64,000 nucleotides of DNA from Shimia sp039969785 (GCF_039969785.1 NZ_JBDVNC010000027.1:1-64000), one strand, 5' to 3'. Numbered from the stretch's first letter, positions 26,287 through 35,005 are shown. Translations and numbers: made by a program. Notes: generated by a model from the sequence alone, not told the origin.

Positions 26287-26311
26287 GGGCGGCACCGAGG
26301 AGATGCCGCCC
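26287..26311 (-). promoter_or_regulatory. GC hairpin between pstS and pstC
   Basis: GGGCGGCA and TGCCGCCC form a perfect 8-bp stem with a 9-base loop, 12 bases beyond the pstS stop. No T-run follows, so it is more likely to protect the 3' end of pstS mRNA or to cause partial termination, allowing more binding protein than permease to be made. Confidence 0.55.
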
Positions 26312-26322
26312 GGATTATGCGG

Positions 26323-27375
26323 TTACATATTTGAGCCGAGGATGGTTCCGTCAGAAACAGAGTTCTGCGTTTCGGTCAGGTCAGGGTCAGATACCAGACC
26401 ATATTCCGCCAACGGACCGTCTGGTCCGGCAATCTCGTCAGCCGTAAAGAATTCGGTGTATTCTTTGAGGCCCGGGATCACGCCTATATGGGCTTTTTTT
26501 ACGTAGAAGAACAAAGGGCGCGATACAGGATATTCCCCGTCTGCGATCGAATCGGTGGAGGGAACAACACCGGACATCGTGGCAACCTGAAGCTTGTCTG
26601 TGTTGTTCTCGTAAAACGCCAACCCAAAGACGCCGATGCCATCTTTGTTGCTTTCGATGCGGGCCAGTGTTTCGGTGTAATCTCCGTCGATATCGACTGA
26701 CACGCCGTCCGTGCGCAAAGCAATACATGCTTTTTCAGCGGCTTTTTTCTTTGCTTTATCGCTGTCGCCTTCGACACCGCTCAAAATGTGTTCAAATGCG
26801 CCGGTGGATTCGCACCCGGCCAGAATTACCTTGTCTTCAAACACTTCGCGGGTGCCGTGCTTTGTACCCGGGACAAAAGCTTGCAAGGGTTGGGCCGGAA
26901 AACCGGGGTTCACATCAGCCCAGGTTTTGTTTGGGTTGTCGACCAGTTGACCGTTCATCATGATCTGATCGGATAGTGCGAGAAACCAGTCGGATGGGGT
27001 GAATTCGAAACCGTTGCCTTGGATGTCAGACGCGAACACGATGCCATCATAACCAATACGGACCTCAATCACTTCGCTTACCCCGTTTTCGGAACAGGTT
27101 TTGAGTTCGTTATCCTTTATTCTGCGCGACGCGTTGGCGATGTCGATTGTGTTTTCACCAACACCTTCACAAAAGCGTTTCAGACCCGCAGAAGACCCAC
27201 CTGATTCCACAACCGGCGTGGGAAAATCGAAGTTTTCGCCAAAAGCTTCGGCAACAATCGAGGCATAAGGAAGAACGGTCGAGGACCCGGCAATCTGAAC
27301 CTGATCGCGCGCAGCGGCAGAAGTGGCAGCGACGGCAGCAATGGCCAGGGCTGAAACAGACAGTTTGACAGACAT
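26323..27375 (-). CDS. pstS: Periplasmic phosphate-binding protein PstS
   Basis: 350 residues with a signal peptide (cleavage near SAAA-RD, about residue 22). The phosphate-binding loops are visible as IAGSSTVLPYA and SGGSSAGLKRFCEG, along with NASRRIKD. It captures phosphate for PstCAB. It is the first gene after the Pho box, so it should be the most strongly induced. Confidence 0.95.
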   Translation of the reverse strand: MSVKLSVSALAIAAVAATSAAARDQVQIAGSSTVLPYASIVAEAFGENFDFPTPVVESGGSSAGLKRFCEGVGENTIDIANASRRIKDNELKTCSENGVSEVIEVRIGYDGIVFASDIQGNGFEFTPSDWFLALSDQIMMNGQLVDNPNKTWADVNPGFPAQPLQAFVPGTKHGTREVFEDKVILAGCESTGAFEHILSGVEGDSDKAKKKAAEKACIALRTDGVSVDIDGDYTETLARIESNKDGIGVFGLAFYENNTDKLQVATMSGVVPSTDSIADGEYPVSRPLFFYVKKAHIGVIPGLKEYTEFFTADEIAGPDGPLAEYGLVSDPDLTETQNSVSDGTILGSNM

Positions 27376-27451
27376 ATGTGTAACTCCATTTGATCATGAC
27401 TGTCGAAAGACAGCCCTTAGGCGTGATCTAGGACGCTCTGACAAAGCTTTT

Positions 27452-27480
27452 GTGACATGTATGTAACGGTTTCATGACAA
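27452..27480 (-). promoter_or_regulatory. Pho box upstream of pstS
   Basis: On the minus strand three 7-base units recur at 11-base spacing: TTGTCAT, CCGTTAC and ATGTCAC. The consensus PhoB half-site is CTGTCAT. The array ends about 75 bases before the pstS start, in the 129-base gap after phoR. It marks a PhoB-dependent promoter for pstS-pstC-pstA-pstB-phoU-phoB and makes phoB self-amplifying. Confidence 0.75.
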
Positions 27481-27504
27481 GTAGGTCGTCAGGTCAAAAA
27501 ATAG

Positions 27505-28545
27505 TCAGCTTTTCGGCAAAACGACGCGAAATTCGCTGCCTTTTCCTAACTCGCTTGAGATAGAAAACCTGCCGCGATGTCGATTGATGATGTGTTTCAC
27601 GATGGCTAGTCCTAGCCCCGTGCCGCCCATTTCACGCGAACGATGCGAATCAATTCGATAAAACCGCTCTGTAAGGCGTGGAATGTGGATTTGGTCAATG
27701 CCGGGGCCATTGTCCGCGACGTTCAGTACTACGGCGGGGCCGCGCACCCCACGATCCCGGTCGGTTTCGGTCAGGGAAATCTGAATTTCGGTGTTGGCGC
27801 CGCCGTATTTTATCGCGTTTTCCAGCAAGTTTGTGACCACTTGCATCAGTTGATCGGCATCGCCGGGAATTTCAATGCCCGCCGTTGGAGCCTCATAGCT
27901 CAGGGTGCTGCTGGCATCCTCTGCAAGGGGTGTAAGATTGCGCAGAGCGGTGCGGATTATCCCGTCGATATCAACCATGCTGGTTGGTCGCATCCGTGAA
28001 ACTTCCACAACCTTGCTCAGAGACAAAAGATCGCCAACCAGGCGGTTCATTCTGCTCGCCTCGGCAGACATTATGTTGAGAAATCTCGCTTGAGCGGCGG
28101 GATCGTCGCGGGCCGGTCCCTGCAGCGTTTCGATAAATCCCAGTATAGCGGTCAGCGGGGTCCGCAGTTCGTGGCTGACATTGGCGATAAAGTCGCGCCG
28201 CATCTGATCAAGCTGTTGAACTTCTGATACGTCACGAAAACAAACCAACGCGCCATAACCGTCACCGTCTTTTACCGAGGCACAAGAGACATCGAAGCGA
28301 TATTCTTGTGGGCCTTCACTGTGGTGGTAGACGGTTTGTTGTGACGTCTTGCTTTGCAGACAATTTTCCACGGCGGTTCGAAGGCCAGGATGGCGAAAGA
28401 CCAGCACCAAAGGCAAATCCTGACGCGCGCGCGGTTGAATCGCAATTGCCCGTTCGTTCGCCCCGGCAACACGCGCATCCGCATCGACAAACAACGCCGG
28501 CAGAGGAATGGCCTCCAGAGTAGAAATGTCGAAACGTGCGTTCAT
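27505..28545 (-). CDS. phoR: Phosphate regulon sensor kinase PhoR, no membrane anchor
   Basis: 346 residues. A PAS-like domain (about 10-110) precedes the H-box FIANVSHELRTPLTAI, N-box NLLENAIKYG, VADNGPGI and GGTGLGLAIVKHI. It should phosphorylate PhoB. No transmembrane helix is visible, unlike the classical PhoR with one or two N-terminal helices. I take ATG 28545; TTG at 28554 would add three residues. It lies 11 bases after the carbonic anhydrase-like gene, so it may be read from the yicC-gmk transcript rather than the Pho box. Confidence 0.88.
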   Translation of the reverse strand: MNARFDISTLEAIPLPALFVDADARVAGANERAIAIQPRARQDLPLVLVFRHPGLRTAVENCLQSKTSQQTVYHHSEGPQEYRFDVSCASVKDGDGYGALVCFRDVSEVQQLDQMRRDFIANVSHELRTPLTAILGFIETLQGPARDDPAAQARFLNIMSAEASRMNRLVGDLLSLSKVVEVSRMRPTSMVDIDGIIRTALRNLTPLAEDASSTLSYEAPTAGIEIPGDADQLMQVVTNLLENAIKYGGANTEIQISLTETDRDRGVRGPAVVLNVADNGPGIDQIHIPRLTERFYRIDSHRSREMGGTGLGLAIVKHIINRHRGRFSISSELGKGSEFRVVLPKS

Positions 28546-28556
28546 GTTGTGCAAGT

Positions 28557-29084
28557 TCAGCTGGTCACTGCCTGCAACCCGTTTTTGAACCGGCGCGCGT
28601 TTGCCTGATAATGGCTGGCGCTTAGGCGCAACCCGTTGATTGCATTTTCGTCAAGTTGGCGTACCACTTTGCCCGGTGCGCCCATCACCAGACTGCCATC
28701 TGGAATCTCTTTGTTTTCAGTGATCAGAGCGCCTGCGCCGATCAGGCAGTTTTTCCCAATCTTCGCGCCGTTTAGGACAATAGCACCAATTCCAATCAGG
28801 CTGTTTTCACCAATAGTACAGCCGTGCAGCATGACCTTGTGTCCAATTGTACATCCTGCACCCACCGTCAACGGATAACCCATATCTGTGTGCATCACGG
28901 TGTTTTCCTGAACATTCGATCCCGCGCCAATGAATATTTGTTCATTGTCTCCGCGCAATGTGGCACCGAACCAGACAGAAACCCCCTCCTCCAACACGAC
29001 ATCGCCAATAATGTTTGCATCGTGGGCCACAAATGTGTCATCTGCGATCTGCGGCGCGGCACCGTCGAGCTGAAAAAGGGTCAT
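28557..29084 (-). CDS. Gamma-carbonic anhydrase-like hexapeptide protein
   Basis: A 175-residue left-handed beta-helix protein with hexapeptide repeats (VVLEEGVSVWFGATLRGDNE, then TVGAGCTIGHKVMLHGCTIG). The histidines in MHTDMG, IGHK and LHGC fit the zinc or iron site of gamma-class carbonic anhydrases and YrdA-like proteins. Many such proteins have no proven carbonic anhydrase activity. Its start overlaps the gmk stop by 4 bases. Confidence 0.85.
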   Translation of the reverse strand: MTLFQLDGAAPQIADDTFVAHDANIIGDVVLEEGVSVWFGATLRGDNEQIFIGAGSNVQENTVMHTDMGYPLTVGAGCTIGHKVMLHGCTIGENSLIGIGAIVLNGAKIGKNCLIGAGALITENKEIPDGSLVMGAPGKVVRQLDENAINGLRLSASHYQANARRFKNGLQAVTS

Positions 29085-29722
29085 TGCATTTCCTCGAACT
29101 CTGTTTGCAGTTTGCGCACATGATCCATCAATGCGGGTTGCTGAATGCGGCGCAGGCGCGTGGCAGTAACGATAGAAATCAGGTCCTGCTCTGTGGCGTC
29201 CAGATCGTCATTGATTAACACGTGGTCGTAGCTGCCCCAGTGGCTGATTTCGTCCCAGCTTTTCTGCATGCGCTTCATGATCACATCATCGCTGTCCTGG
29301 CCCCGATTGACCAGGCGACGGTGCAATTCGGTGATGGATGGTGGCAGCAAAAAAATCGACAGCGTGTGCTGACCAAGATCCGAGTTGCGAATTTGCTGGG
29401 CACCTTGCCAGTCGATGTCAAAAAGCAGATCCTGACCGGCCTCGATCGCATGTTTGACCGGTCCTTTAGGAGAGCCGTAGAAATTGCCGAAAACATGGGC
29501 GTGTTCCAGCATATCATTGGCTGCCACATCCCGTCTGAACGTGTTTTCGCTCATGAAATGGTAGTCCTGCCCGTCCACCTCACCCAATCGCGGCTCGCGC
29601 GTCGTAGCAGACACAGAAAACCGAATTGTAGGGTCCCATATGCGCAGCCTTTTGGACAAGGTAGATTTGCCCGCACCTGACGGCGAAGAAAGGATGATCA
29701 AAAGGCCACGTCTTGAAGTCAT
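29081..29722 (-). CDS. gmk: Guanylate kinase
   Basis: A 213-residue enzyme making GDP from GMP and ATP. P-loop SSPSGAGKSTLSKRL, the GMP-binding SATTREPRLGEVDGQDYHF, and DIDWQGAQQIR are all present. It starts 3 bases after the yicC stop, a pairing common in bacteria. Confidence 0.96.
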   Translation of the reverse strand: MTSRRGLLIILSSPSGAGKSTLSKRLRIWDPTIRFSVSATTREPRLGEVDGQDYHFMSENTFRRDVAANDMLEHAHVFGNFYGSPKGPVKHAIEAGQDLLFDIDWQGAQQIRNSDLGQHTLSIFLLPPSITELHRRLVNRGQDSDDVIMKRMQKSWDEISHWGSYDHVLINDDLDATEQDLISIVTATRLRRIQQPALMDHVRKLQTEFEEMQ

Positions 29723-29725
29723 GTT

Positions 29726-30616
29726 TTATTCCACGTTTTGAACCTGTTCGCGCATCTGATCGATCACCGTCTTAAGGTCCAGCCCAATTCGGGTGAGTGC
29801 GACGGATTGCGATTTCGAACAGAGTGTATTGGCTTCGCGGTTGAACTCCTGCATCAGAAAATCGAGCTTGCGCCCAACCGGACTGCCCTTGGCCAGCAAG
29901 TCGCGCGCAGCCTCAACATGCGCGGCGAGCCGATCCAGCTCTTCAGTGATGTCAGCTTTGACCGCTATCACCGCCAGTTCCTGAGCAACGCGTGCCTCGT
30001 CAGTAAAGTCGCTATTGTCTAAAACCTTGGCCAGATTGTTGCGCAGATTAGTCGCGGTTTCTGCCCGGCGTGCCTTGGCCGCAGTAGCTGCAACATTGGT
30101 CATCTGTGCAATTTGATTGAGTTGTTCCTGCAAAACGTTGTCCAGTGCGTTGCCTTCATTCCGGCGCATGTCCAGGAACGATTCAAGCAAGACAGGCAGC
30201 TGTTTCAATAGTGCGTCGCGCAACGCAGTGCCGTCACCATTGTTTACAGTGGTTTCCAGAACCCCGCGTATGTTCAGAATATCCGCGCTGCGGGATGCCG
30301 CAAGGGCGATACCTTGCTCTGCGGCCAGTGTTTCGGCGTCGTGCAATGCGTTCAAAACGTGAATAAGCTGGGTTTTATTCAGCGACAGCGTACCCTGCTC
30401 ATCTTCTTTGTGAACCCGCAAACCAAGGCTGACCGATCCACGCGCCATCGCTTTGGACAGCACCGCGCGAATTCCCGGCTCCAGCCCTTCGATCCAGTCC
30501 GGCACCCGCAAACGAATGTCGAGCCCCTTGGCATTCACGCTCCGCATATCCCAGGTCCAGCTATAGGTTTCGTGCTCTCCTTTGAGAGACGCAAATCCGG
30601 TCATCGAGTGCAGCAC
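29726..30616 (-). CDS. yicC: YicC/YloC-family endoribonuclease
   Basis: 296 residues from GTG 30616, chosen because AGGAGG sits 5 bases upstream and the family begins just before SMTGFA. An ATG at 30664 would add 16 residues without a ribosome-binding site. The family is described as an endoribonuclease acting on structured RNAs. Conserved SMTGFASLKGEHETYSWTWD, RSVNAKGLDIRLR and C-terminal GRKLDFLMQEFNREANTLCS are present. It is first in the yicC-gmk-carbonic anhydrase-phoR run. Confidence 0.9.
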   Translation of the reverse strand: MLHSMTGFASLKGEHETYSWTWDMRSVNAKGLDIRLRVPDWIEGLEPGIRAVLSKAMARGSVSLGLRVHKEDEQGTLSLNKTQLIHVLNALHDAETLAAEQGIALAASRSADILNIRGVLETTVNNGDGTALRDALLKQLPVLLESFLDMRRNEGNALDNVLQEQLNQIAQMTNVAATAAKARRAETATNLRNNLAKVLDNSDFTDEARVAQELAVIAVKADITEELDRLAAHVEAARDLLAKGSPVGRKLDFLMQEFNREANTLCSKSQSVALTRIGLDLKTVIDQMREQVQNVE

Positions 30617-30739
30617 GGGCACCTCCTGAAGTTCGTGGTTCAAATACCTAAGAGTATTCATCATGTCAGAGCAAGGCGTTGATCCGAGAGTTAACCATTC
30701 GTTCCGGTTTTTATCCCATTTTTGCGAAAATTGGCCATA

Positions 30740-30755
30740 TTAACGAAGTGATAAC
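30740..30755. promoter_or_regulatory. Possible CtrA-binding site
   Basis: TTAA, 7 bases, then ATAAC: seven of eight conserved positions of the alphaproteobacterial CtrA motif TTAA-N7-TTAA. It lies about 60 bases before the PAS gene. A single near-match in AT-rich DNA can arise by chance. Confidence 0.35.
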
Positions 30756-30812
30756 AAAGATGGTCCAAAGGTTAAGAGCCATTCGCCGGACTATTCTTAG
30801 GGTGTGTTGAGG

Positions 30813-31469
30813 ATGGCAGAGGGTGACGACGTGGCTTTTTTACGTGGAAACAATACGACTTCGGCGGATTTACAAAATCATCCGGTCTTGAACGAAGTCA
30901 CCGCCTATTGGGAGGCATTGCGCAGCGGAGCGACAATTCCTTATCGGTCTGACGTCGATCCGCGCGGCATTCAGCGTGCGTTAAAAAATGCCTTTATTCT
31001 GGAACGTATGGCTCCGGGCATGGCACGCCTGCGGGTGGCAGGGCAAACTTTGTCGGAACTCATGGGAATGGAAATGCGCGGTATGCCGGTTTCAGCGCTC
31101 ATCGATCCCGATACTCGTGAACCTTTTCGCCGTGCTCTTGAAGAAGTGTTTTTAGGTCCAACCACAGCCACCCTTAGGCTCCGTTCGGACGGCGGGTACG
31201 GAAAACCGGCGCTCGAGGCGCAGATGATATTGCTACCGTTGCGTGGCGACGCAGGAAAAGTGACCCGTATTCTGGGTGCTCTGGTACATCAAGGTCGCGT
31301 TGGCAGAGCGCCGCGCCGCTTTCATCTGGAAGGCAGTTTTCTCAGAAAGCTGGACAGACAAGACGAACATAAACGTCTGACGCACGAAGCGCCTGAGCTC
31401 GACTATCTGGATATTAAAACAATACCAACACGCCACGCTCATTTGCGATTGGTGGTGACTGACGATTAG
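30813..31469 (+). CDS. PAS-domain protein
   Basis: 218 residues with a PAS-like fold at about 35-160 (VLNEVTAYWEALRSGATIPY then DPRGIQRALKNAFILER). It resembles the alphaproteobacterial PAS_5 proteins that lack an output domain. It is probably a sensory or adaptor protein, with ligand and partner unknown. The start is uncertain: ATG 30813, TTG 30804 and GTG 30831 (GAGGG upstream) are all possible. It is single, with a strong terminator 22 bases after the stop. Confidence 0.75.
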   Translation: MAEGDDVAFLRGNNTTSADLQNHPVLNEVTAYWEALRSGATIPYRSDVDPRGIQRALKNAFILERMAPGMARLRVAGQTLSELMGMEMRGMPVSALIDPDTREPFRRALEEVFLGPTTATLRLRSDGGYGKPALEAQMILLPLRGDAGKVTRILGALVHQGRVGRAPRRFHLEGSFLRKLDRQDEHKRLTHEAPELDYLDIKTIPTRHAHLRLVVTDD

Positions 31470-31491
31470 GAGAATCCATTCGTCAAAATAG

Positions 31492-31529
31492 AAAGGCGGG
31501 GCCCACTGGACATGGCACCCCGCCTTTTT
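31492..31529. terminator. Bidirectional terminator, PAS gene and aroG
   Basis: AAAGGCGGGG pairs with CCCCGCCTTT (10 bp) and has a T-run after it on the plus strand. The facing strand also ends in a short T-run (CTTTC). It lies between two convergent genes. Confidence 0.85.
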
Positions 31530-31555
31530 AGTTCTTTTAGCCTGAAAGCCTGGTT

Positions 31556-32923
31556 TCAGACAGCTGCGGCTTGGCGAGTTTCGCGTAAATTGGACAGTTC
31601 CTCGGCAACAAGGAAAGCTAGTTCCAGCGACTGAGACGCGTTCAAACGCGGATCACACGCCGTGTGATAGCGATCCGACAGATCTTCTTCGGTCACGGCA
31701 CGCACACCACCTGTACATTCTGTGACGTCCTGACCGGTCATCTCGAAATGCACACCACCCGGTACGGTTCCTTCGGCTTTGTGCACCGAGAAGAATTCAC
31801 GCACTTCGCGCAGTACACTGTCAAAGGGTCGCGTTTTGTACCCGGTTGCCGACTTGATCGTGTTGCCGTGCATCGGATCACAGGTCCAAAGAACATTGGC
31901 CCCTTCTTCCTGAACGGTTTTAATCAGTCGCGGAAGATGATCACCAACAGATCCTGCCCCAAACCGGGCGATCAGAGTCAGGCGACCTGCTTCGTTTTCA
32001 GGGTTCAGCTTGGCTATCAGTACCTTAAGATCTTCAGCTGTGGTTGTTGGGCCGCATTTCAGACCAATCGGGTTCTGAACGCCGCGCGCGAATTCCACAT
32101 GAGCCCCGTCCGGCTGACGGGTGCGGTCACCGATCCAGATCATGTGACCAGAGCCAGCCAGCCATTTGCCTGACGTGGAGTCCAGACGCGTCAACGCCTC
32201 TTCATACTCCAGCAAAAGCGATTCATGGCTGGTGTAAAACGCAACCGTACGCAAGGCATTGCTTGTGGCACTGTTGACGCCAGCAGCTTCCATGAAGTCC
32301 AGCGTGTCGCTGATACGATTGGCCATGTCGCGGTATTTCGCGGCATTTTCACCTTTGGTGAAACCCAATGTCCAGGCGTGTACCTGATGCACGTCGGCAT
32401 AACCGCCCGTTGAAAATGCGCGCAACAGGTTCAGCGTCGCTGCTGCCTGTGTATAAGCCTGCAACATCTTTCGCGGGTTTGGAATACGTGCGTCCGAGGT
32501 AAAGGCCAGCTCGTTGATGATGTCACCACGGTAGCTGGGCAGCTCTACACCATCCACCATTTCGGTGGGTGCCGAACGTGGTTTGGCGAACTGACCGGCC
32601 ATGCGGCCCACTTTGACCACAGGCACCTTTGCGCCATAGGTCAGAACCATCGCCATCTGCAACATCACTTTGAACGTGTCGCGAATCCCGTCGGCACTGA
32701 ACTGTTCAAAACTTTCGGCGCAGTCGCCACCTTGCAACAGAAACGCTTCGCCCCGAGAGGCGGCCCCGAGCTTTTGCTTAAGAGAGCGCGCTTCTCCGGC
32801 GAAGACCAGTGGCGGATAACTCGCAAGCTGCGCCTCGGTGGCGTTCAATGCCTCAGTATCCAGATAGTCAGGCATCTGCACCCGGGGCTTGTTGCGCCAG
32901 TCAGATTTTTGCCATTCTGCCAT
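31556..32923 (-). CDS. aroG: Class II DAHP synthase (3-deoxy-7-phosphoheptulonate synthase)
   Basis: 455 residues from ATG 32923, with GGAGAAAAG upstream. A longer frame upstream is not supported. It condenses PEP and erythrose-4-phosphate, the entry to aromatic amino acid synthesis. The plant-like class II signatures are clear: LLQGGDCAESFEQF, VGRMAGQFAKPRS, WIGDRTRQPDGAHVEF, LWTCDPMHGNT and GGVHFEMTGQDVTEC. The symbol is generic. It is divergent from the GlxA-type regulator. Confidence 0.93.
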   Translation of the reverse strand: MAEWQKSDWRNKPRVQMPDYLDTEALNATEAQLASYPPLVFAGEARSLKQKLGAASRGEAFLLQGGDCAESFEQFSADGIRDTFKVMLQMAMVLTYGAKVPVVKVGRMAGQFAKPRSAPTEMVDGVELPSYRGDIINELAFTSDARIPNPRKMLQAYTQAAATLNLLRAFSTGGYADVHQVHAWTLGFTKGENAAKYRDMANRISDTLDFMEAAGVNSATSNALRTVAFYTSHESLLLEYEEALTRLDSTSGKWLAGSGHMIWIGDRTRQPDGAHVEFARGVQNPIGLKCGPTTTAEDLKVLIAKLNPENEAGRLTLIARFGAGSVGDHLPRLIKTVQEEGANVLWTCDPMHGNTIKSATGYKTRPFDSVLREVREFFSVHKAEGTVPGGVHFEMTGQDVTECTGGVRAVTEEDLSDRYHTACDPRLNASQSLELAFLVAEELSNLRETRQAAAV

Positions 32924-33090
32924 TGTCTTTTCTCCGGTTAGACAAGTTGAGCGGCCCTTATACAAAAGCTCTTGAGTGAGGGCCATAGTTGAAATATGCG
33001 GCCTTGACGCGCCCCTGGAAAATAGCGCTAATTTCATCTCCTGAATATCATCCATCTCCGCCGTCTGCGGAGCTAAAGGAAAAGACAGCC

Positions 33091-34092
33091 ATGTCGCAAA
33101 AGGCAACCCAGACTGCGGACGCGTCTGATACCAAATCGCGCCGCTTTGTTTTTGTTCTGCTTGAGAATTTTACCCTCCTGTCTTTTGCATCCGCTCTGGA
33201 CTGTCTGAGGTTGGCCAATCGGCACATGGGACGCGATTACTATGTCTGGCGCTTGGTTGGGGAAAACGGCGAAACGATCAGTTGTTCCACGATGACGACG
33301 TTTAAGCTGGATGGGAATCTTGAGGAGCTGCATCGCGACGACACCGTTATTTTGTGCGGTGGTATCGAGATTCAGAAAGCCACAACAAAGAAACTGCTAA
33401 ATTGGGTGCGCCGCGAAGCTCGTAAAGGGTTGCGCATTGGTGGGTTGTGCACGGCGGCCTATGTTATGGCCAGAGCCGGGCTGCTGGACGGGAAAAAAGC
33501 CACGATCCATTGGGAAAACCAGGACAGTTTTATGGAAGAGTTCGAACAGGTGAACCTGTCCAAATCTGTGTTTTCGATTGATGGGAACCGCATGACCACC
33601 GCAGGTGGCACGTCTTCAATCGATTTGTTTTTGCAGCTTATTGCGGATGATCTGGGTGAAGAGGTCGCGAACTGGGTAGCGGATCAACAAATATACAGCT
33701 CGATTCGCACTGATCAGGATGCCCAAAGGCTGAGCGTGCCCACCCGAATTGGTGTGCGCCATCCCAAGCTGAGCATGGTCATTCAGATGATGGAAACCAA
33801 TATTGAAGAGCCAATCAGCCCTTCAATTCTTGCGAAGGAAGTTGGATTGTCGACACGCCAGCTCGAGCGGTTGTTCCGCCGATATCTGAACAGATCACCG
33901 AAACGATATTACATGGAACTGCGCCTGCAAAAGGCCCGTAACCTGTTGATGCAAACCGATATGAGCGTGATCAACGTCGCGCTGGCCTGTGGATTTGCAT
34001 CACCCAGTCATTTCTCCAAATGCTATCGCGCACATTACGAGACCACGCCGTACCGCGAGCGCGGCAGCCACGCGACCCGGCTTTCTATTTGA
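33091..34092 (+). CDS. GlxA-type AraC-family regulator
   Basis: 333 residues. An N-terminal DJ-1/PfpI-like (GATase1-like) domain covers about 18-190, with RIGGLCTAAYVMARAGLLDG placing a cysteine where related amidases have their nucleophile. A C-terminal pair of AraC helix-turn-helix motifs follows (ILAKEVGLSTRQLERLFRRY and VALACGFASPSHFSKCYRAH). Relatives such as GbdR and CdhR control glycine betaine and carnitine catabolism, but no such genes are nearby, so the target is unknown. The start at ATG 33091 has AAAGGA upstream. Confidence 0.88.
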   Translation: MSQKATQTADASDTKSRRFVFVLLENFTLLSFASALDCLRLANRHMGRDYYVWRLVGENGETISCSTMTTFKLDGNLEELHRDDTVILCGGIEIQKATTKKLLNWVRREARKGLRIGGLCTAAYVMARAGLLDGKKATIHWENQDSFMEEFEQVNLSKSVFSIDGNRMTTAGGTSSIDLFLQLIADDLGEEVANWVADQQIYSSIRTDQDAQRLSVPTRIGVRHPKLSMVIQMMETNIEEPISPSILAKEVGLSTRQLERLFRRYLNRSPKRYYMELRLQKARNLLMQTDMSVINVALACGFASPSHFSKCYRAHYETTPYRERGSHATRLSI

Positions 34093-34509
34093 TCAAAAAT
34101 TCGCAAAAATCGATTTAGAACTGGTGTTGAGGTCAAATCTTAACACGACCAATCGGTCATGGGCATCGTGCAGAAAAGCAAAGAAATAGGTGTAGCCAAG
34201 ACGATCGTTCCAATAGACGCGGGCTTCCTGCGAAAAACCGCTCCCTAAATCGACACGCTTCAGTACCGCAACATCAGTAAAGTCGCGCGGCATTGCATTC
34301 ATCAACTGAACGTTTACCGATTTCATCTCAGCCTCGGTATATTTGTTTTTGCCCCCGAGGCGCATCACCAAAGGCAAGAAATCGCGGTTCATAACTCTTT
34401 CATCGACGTAGGATTCGTAAGCCGCATAGTCTGAAAACAACGAGTCTTGCGCTGTGGCGGACAGCGGCAACAACAAACACATCAGGAATGTGAGAAATCG
34501 AACGAACAT
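34093..34509 (-). CDS. Small exported protein, paralogue A
   Basis: 138 residues from ATG 34509 (GAGAGG upstream) with a clear signal peptide (MFVRFLTFLMCLLLPLSATA, then QD). The mature C-terminal half matches the next gene: a run of alternating residues with DFTDV / DDFVGSD, a shared GFSQE / GFRQE and L-YTYFFAFL / GEYFFVYLL, and a common aromatic C-terminus. I know no family. The stop is adjacent to that of the convergent GlxA-type gene. Confidence 0.72.
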   Translation of the reverse strand: MFVRFLTFLMCLLLPLSATAQDSLFSDYAAYESYVDERVMNRDFLPLVMRLGGKNKYTEAEMKSVNVQLMNAMPRDFTDVAVLKRVDLGSGFSQEARVYWNDRLGYTYFFAFLHDAHDRLVVLRFDLNTSSKSIFANF

Positions 34510-34543
34510 CAGGCGCCTCTCAAATATTCGGACTATATCCAAT

Positions 34544-34963
34544 TCAGAACAGTCCCATCAATTTGTGAAAATCCGTGTCATATTGAATGCTCAGAACGTC
34601 GCGTTGATTGTCGCGCGAGTGCAGCAACAAGTAGACAAAGAAGTATTCGCCCTTTGCGGTCCAATATGCGAGCAATTCCTGGCGGAATCCGCCTTTTAGA
34701 GTTTCCGAGCGGACAGTGTCGCTACCAACGAAATCATCAGAATAAAGCGATCCGAGACGTTCGTTGATTTTTGCAATTTCTTCGTCACCCAATTCCAGTT
34801 CCGGTCGCAGAAACGCAACAGCTGCGCCAAGCTCTCCGCTCATGATCATCTCATTGAAACGCGCCAGACCTTCGTTAAATTGGGTACGCTGATTACTCTG
34901 TGCCACGACAGAGTGGGATGAAAAGATTGCCAAAATGCAGGCAAGGAAAATTGGGCGAAACAT
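34544..34963 (-). CDS. Small exported protein, paralogue B
   Basis: 139 residues from ATG 34963, with CAGGAG upstream and a signal peptide (MFRPIFLACILAIFSSHSVVA, cleaved before QS). It precedes its paralogue by 34 bases, so the two form a tandem duplicate. The shared C-terminal domain, with a beta-rich YFFVYLLLHSRDN, resembles small periplasmic domains that respond to a ligand, but there is no known function. The 42-base spacing to the sugar dehydrogenase gene on the same strand suggests one transcript. Confidence 0.72.
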   Translation of the reverse strand: MFRPIFLACILAIFSSHSVVAQSNQRTQFNEGLARFNEMIMSGELGAAVAFLRPELELGDEEIAKINERLGSLYSDDFVGSDTVRSETLKGGFRQELLAYWTAKGEYFFVYLLLHSRDNQRDVLSIQYDTDFHKLMGLF

Positions 34964-35005
34964 CAGGGCTCCTGAGAATGGGACGTGAACAAGTCTGTTC
35001 GAACG

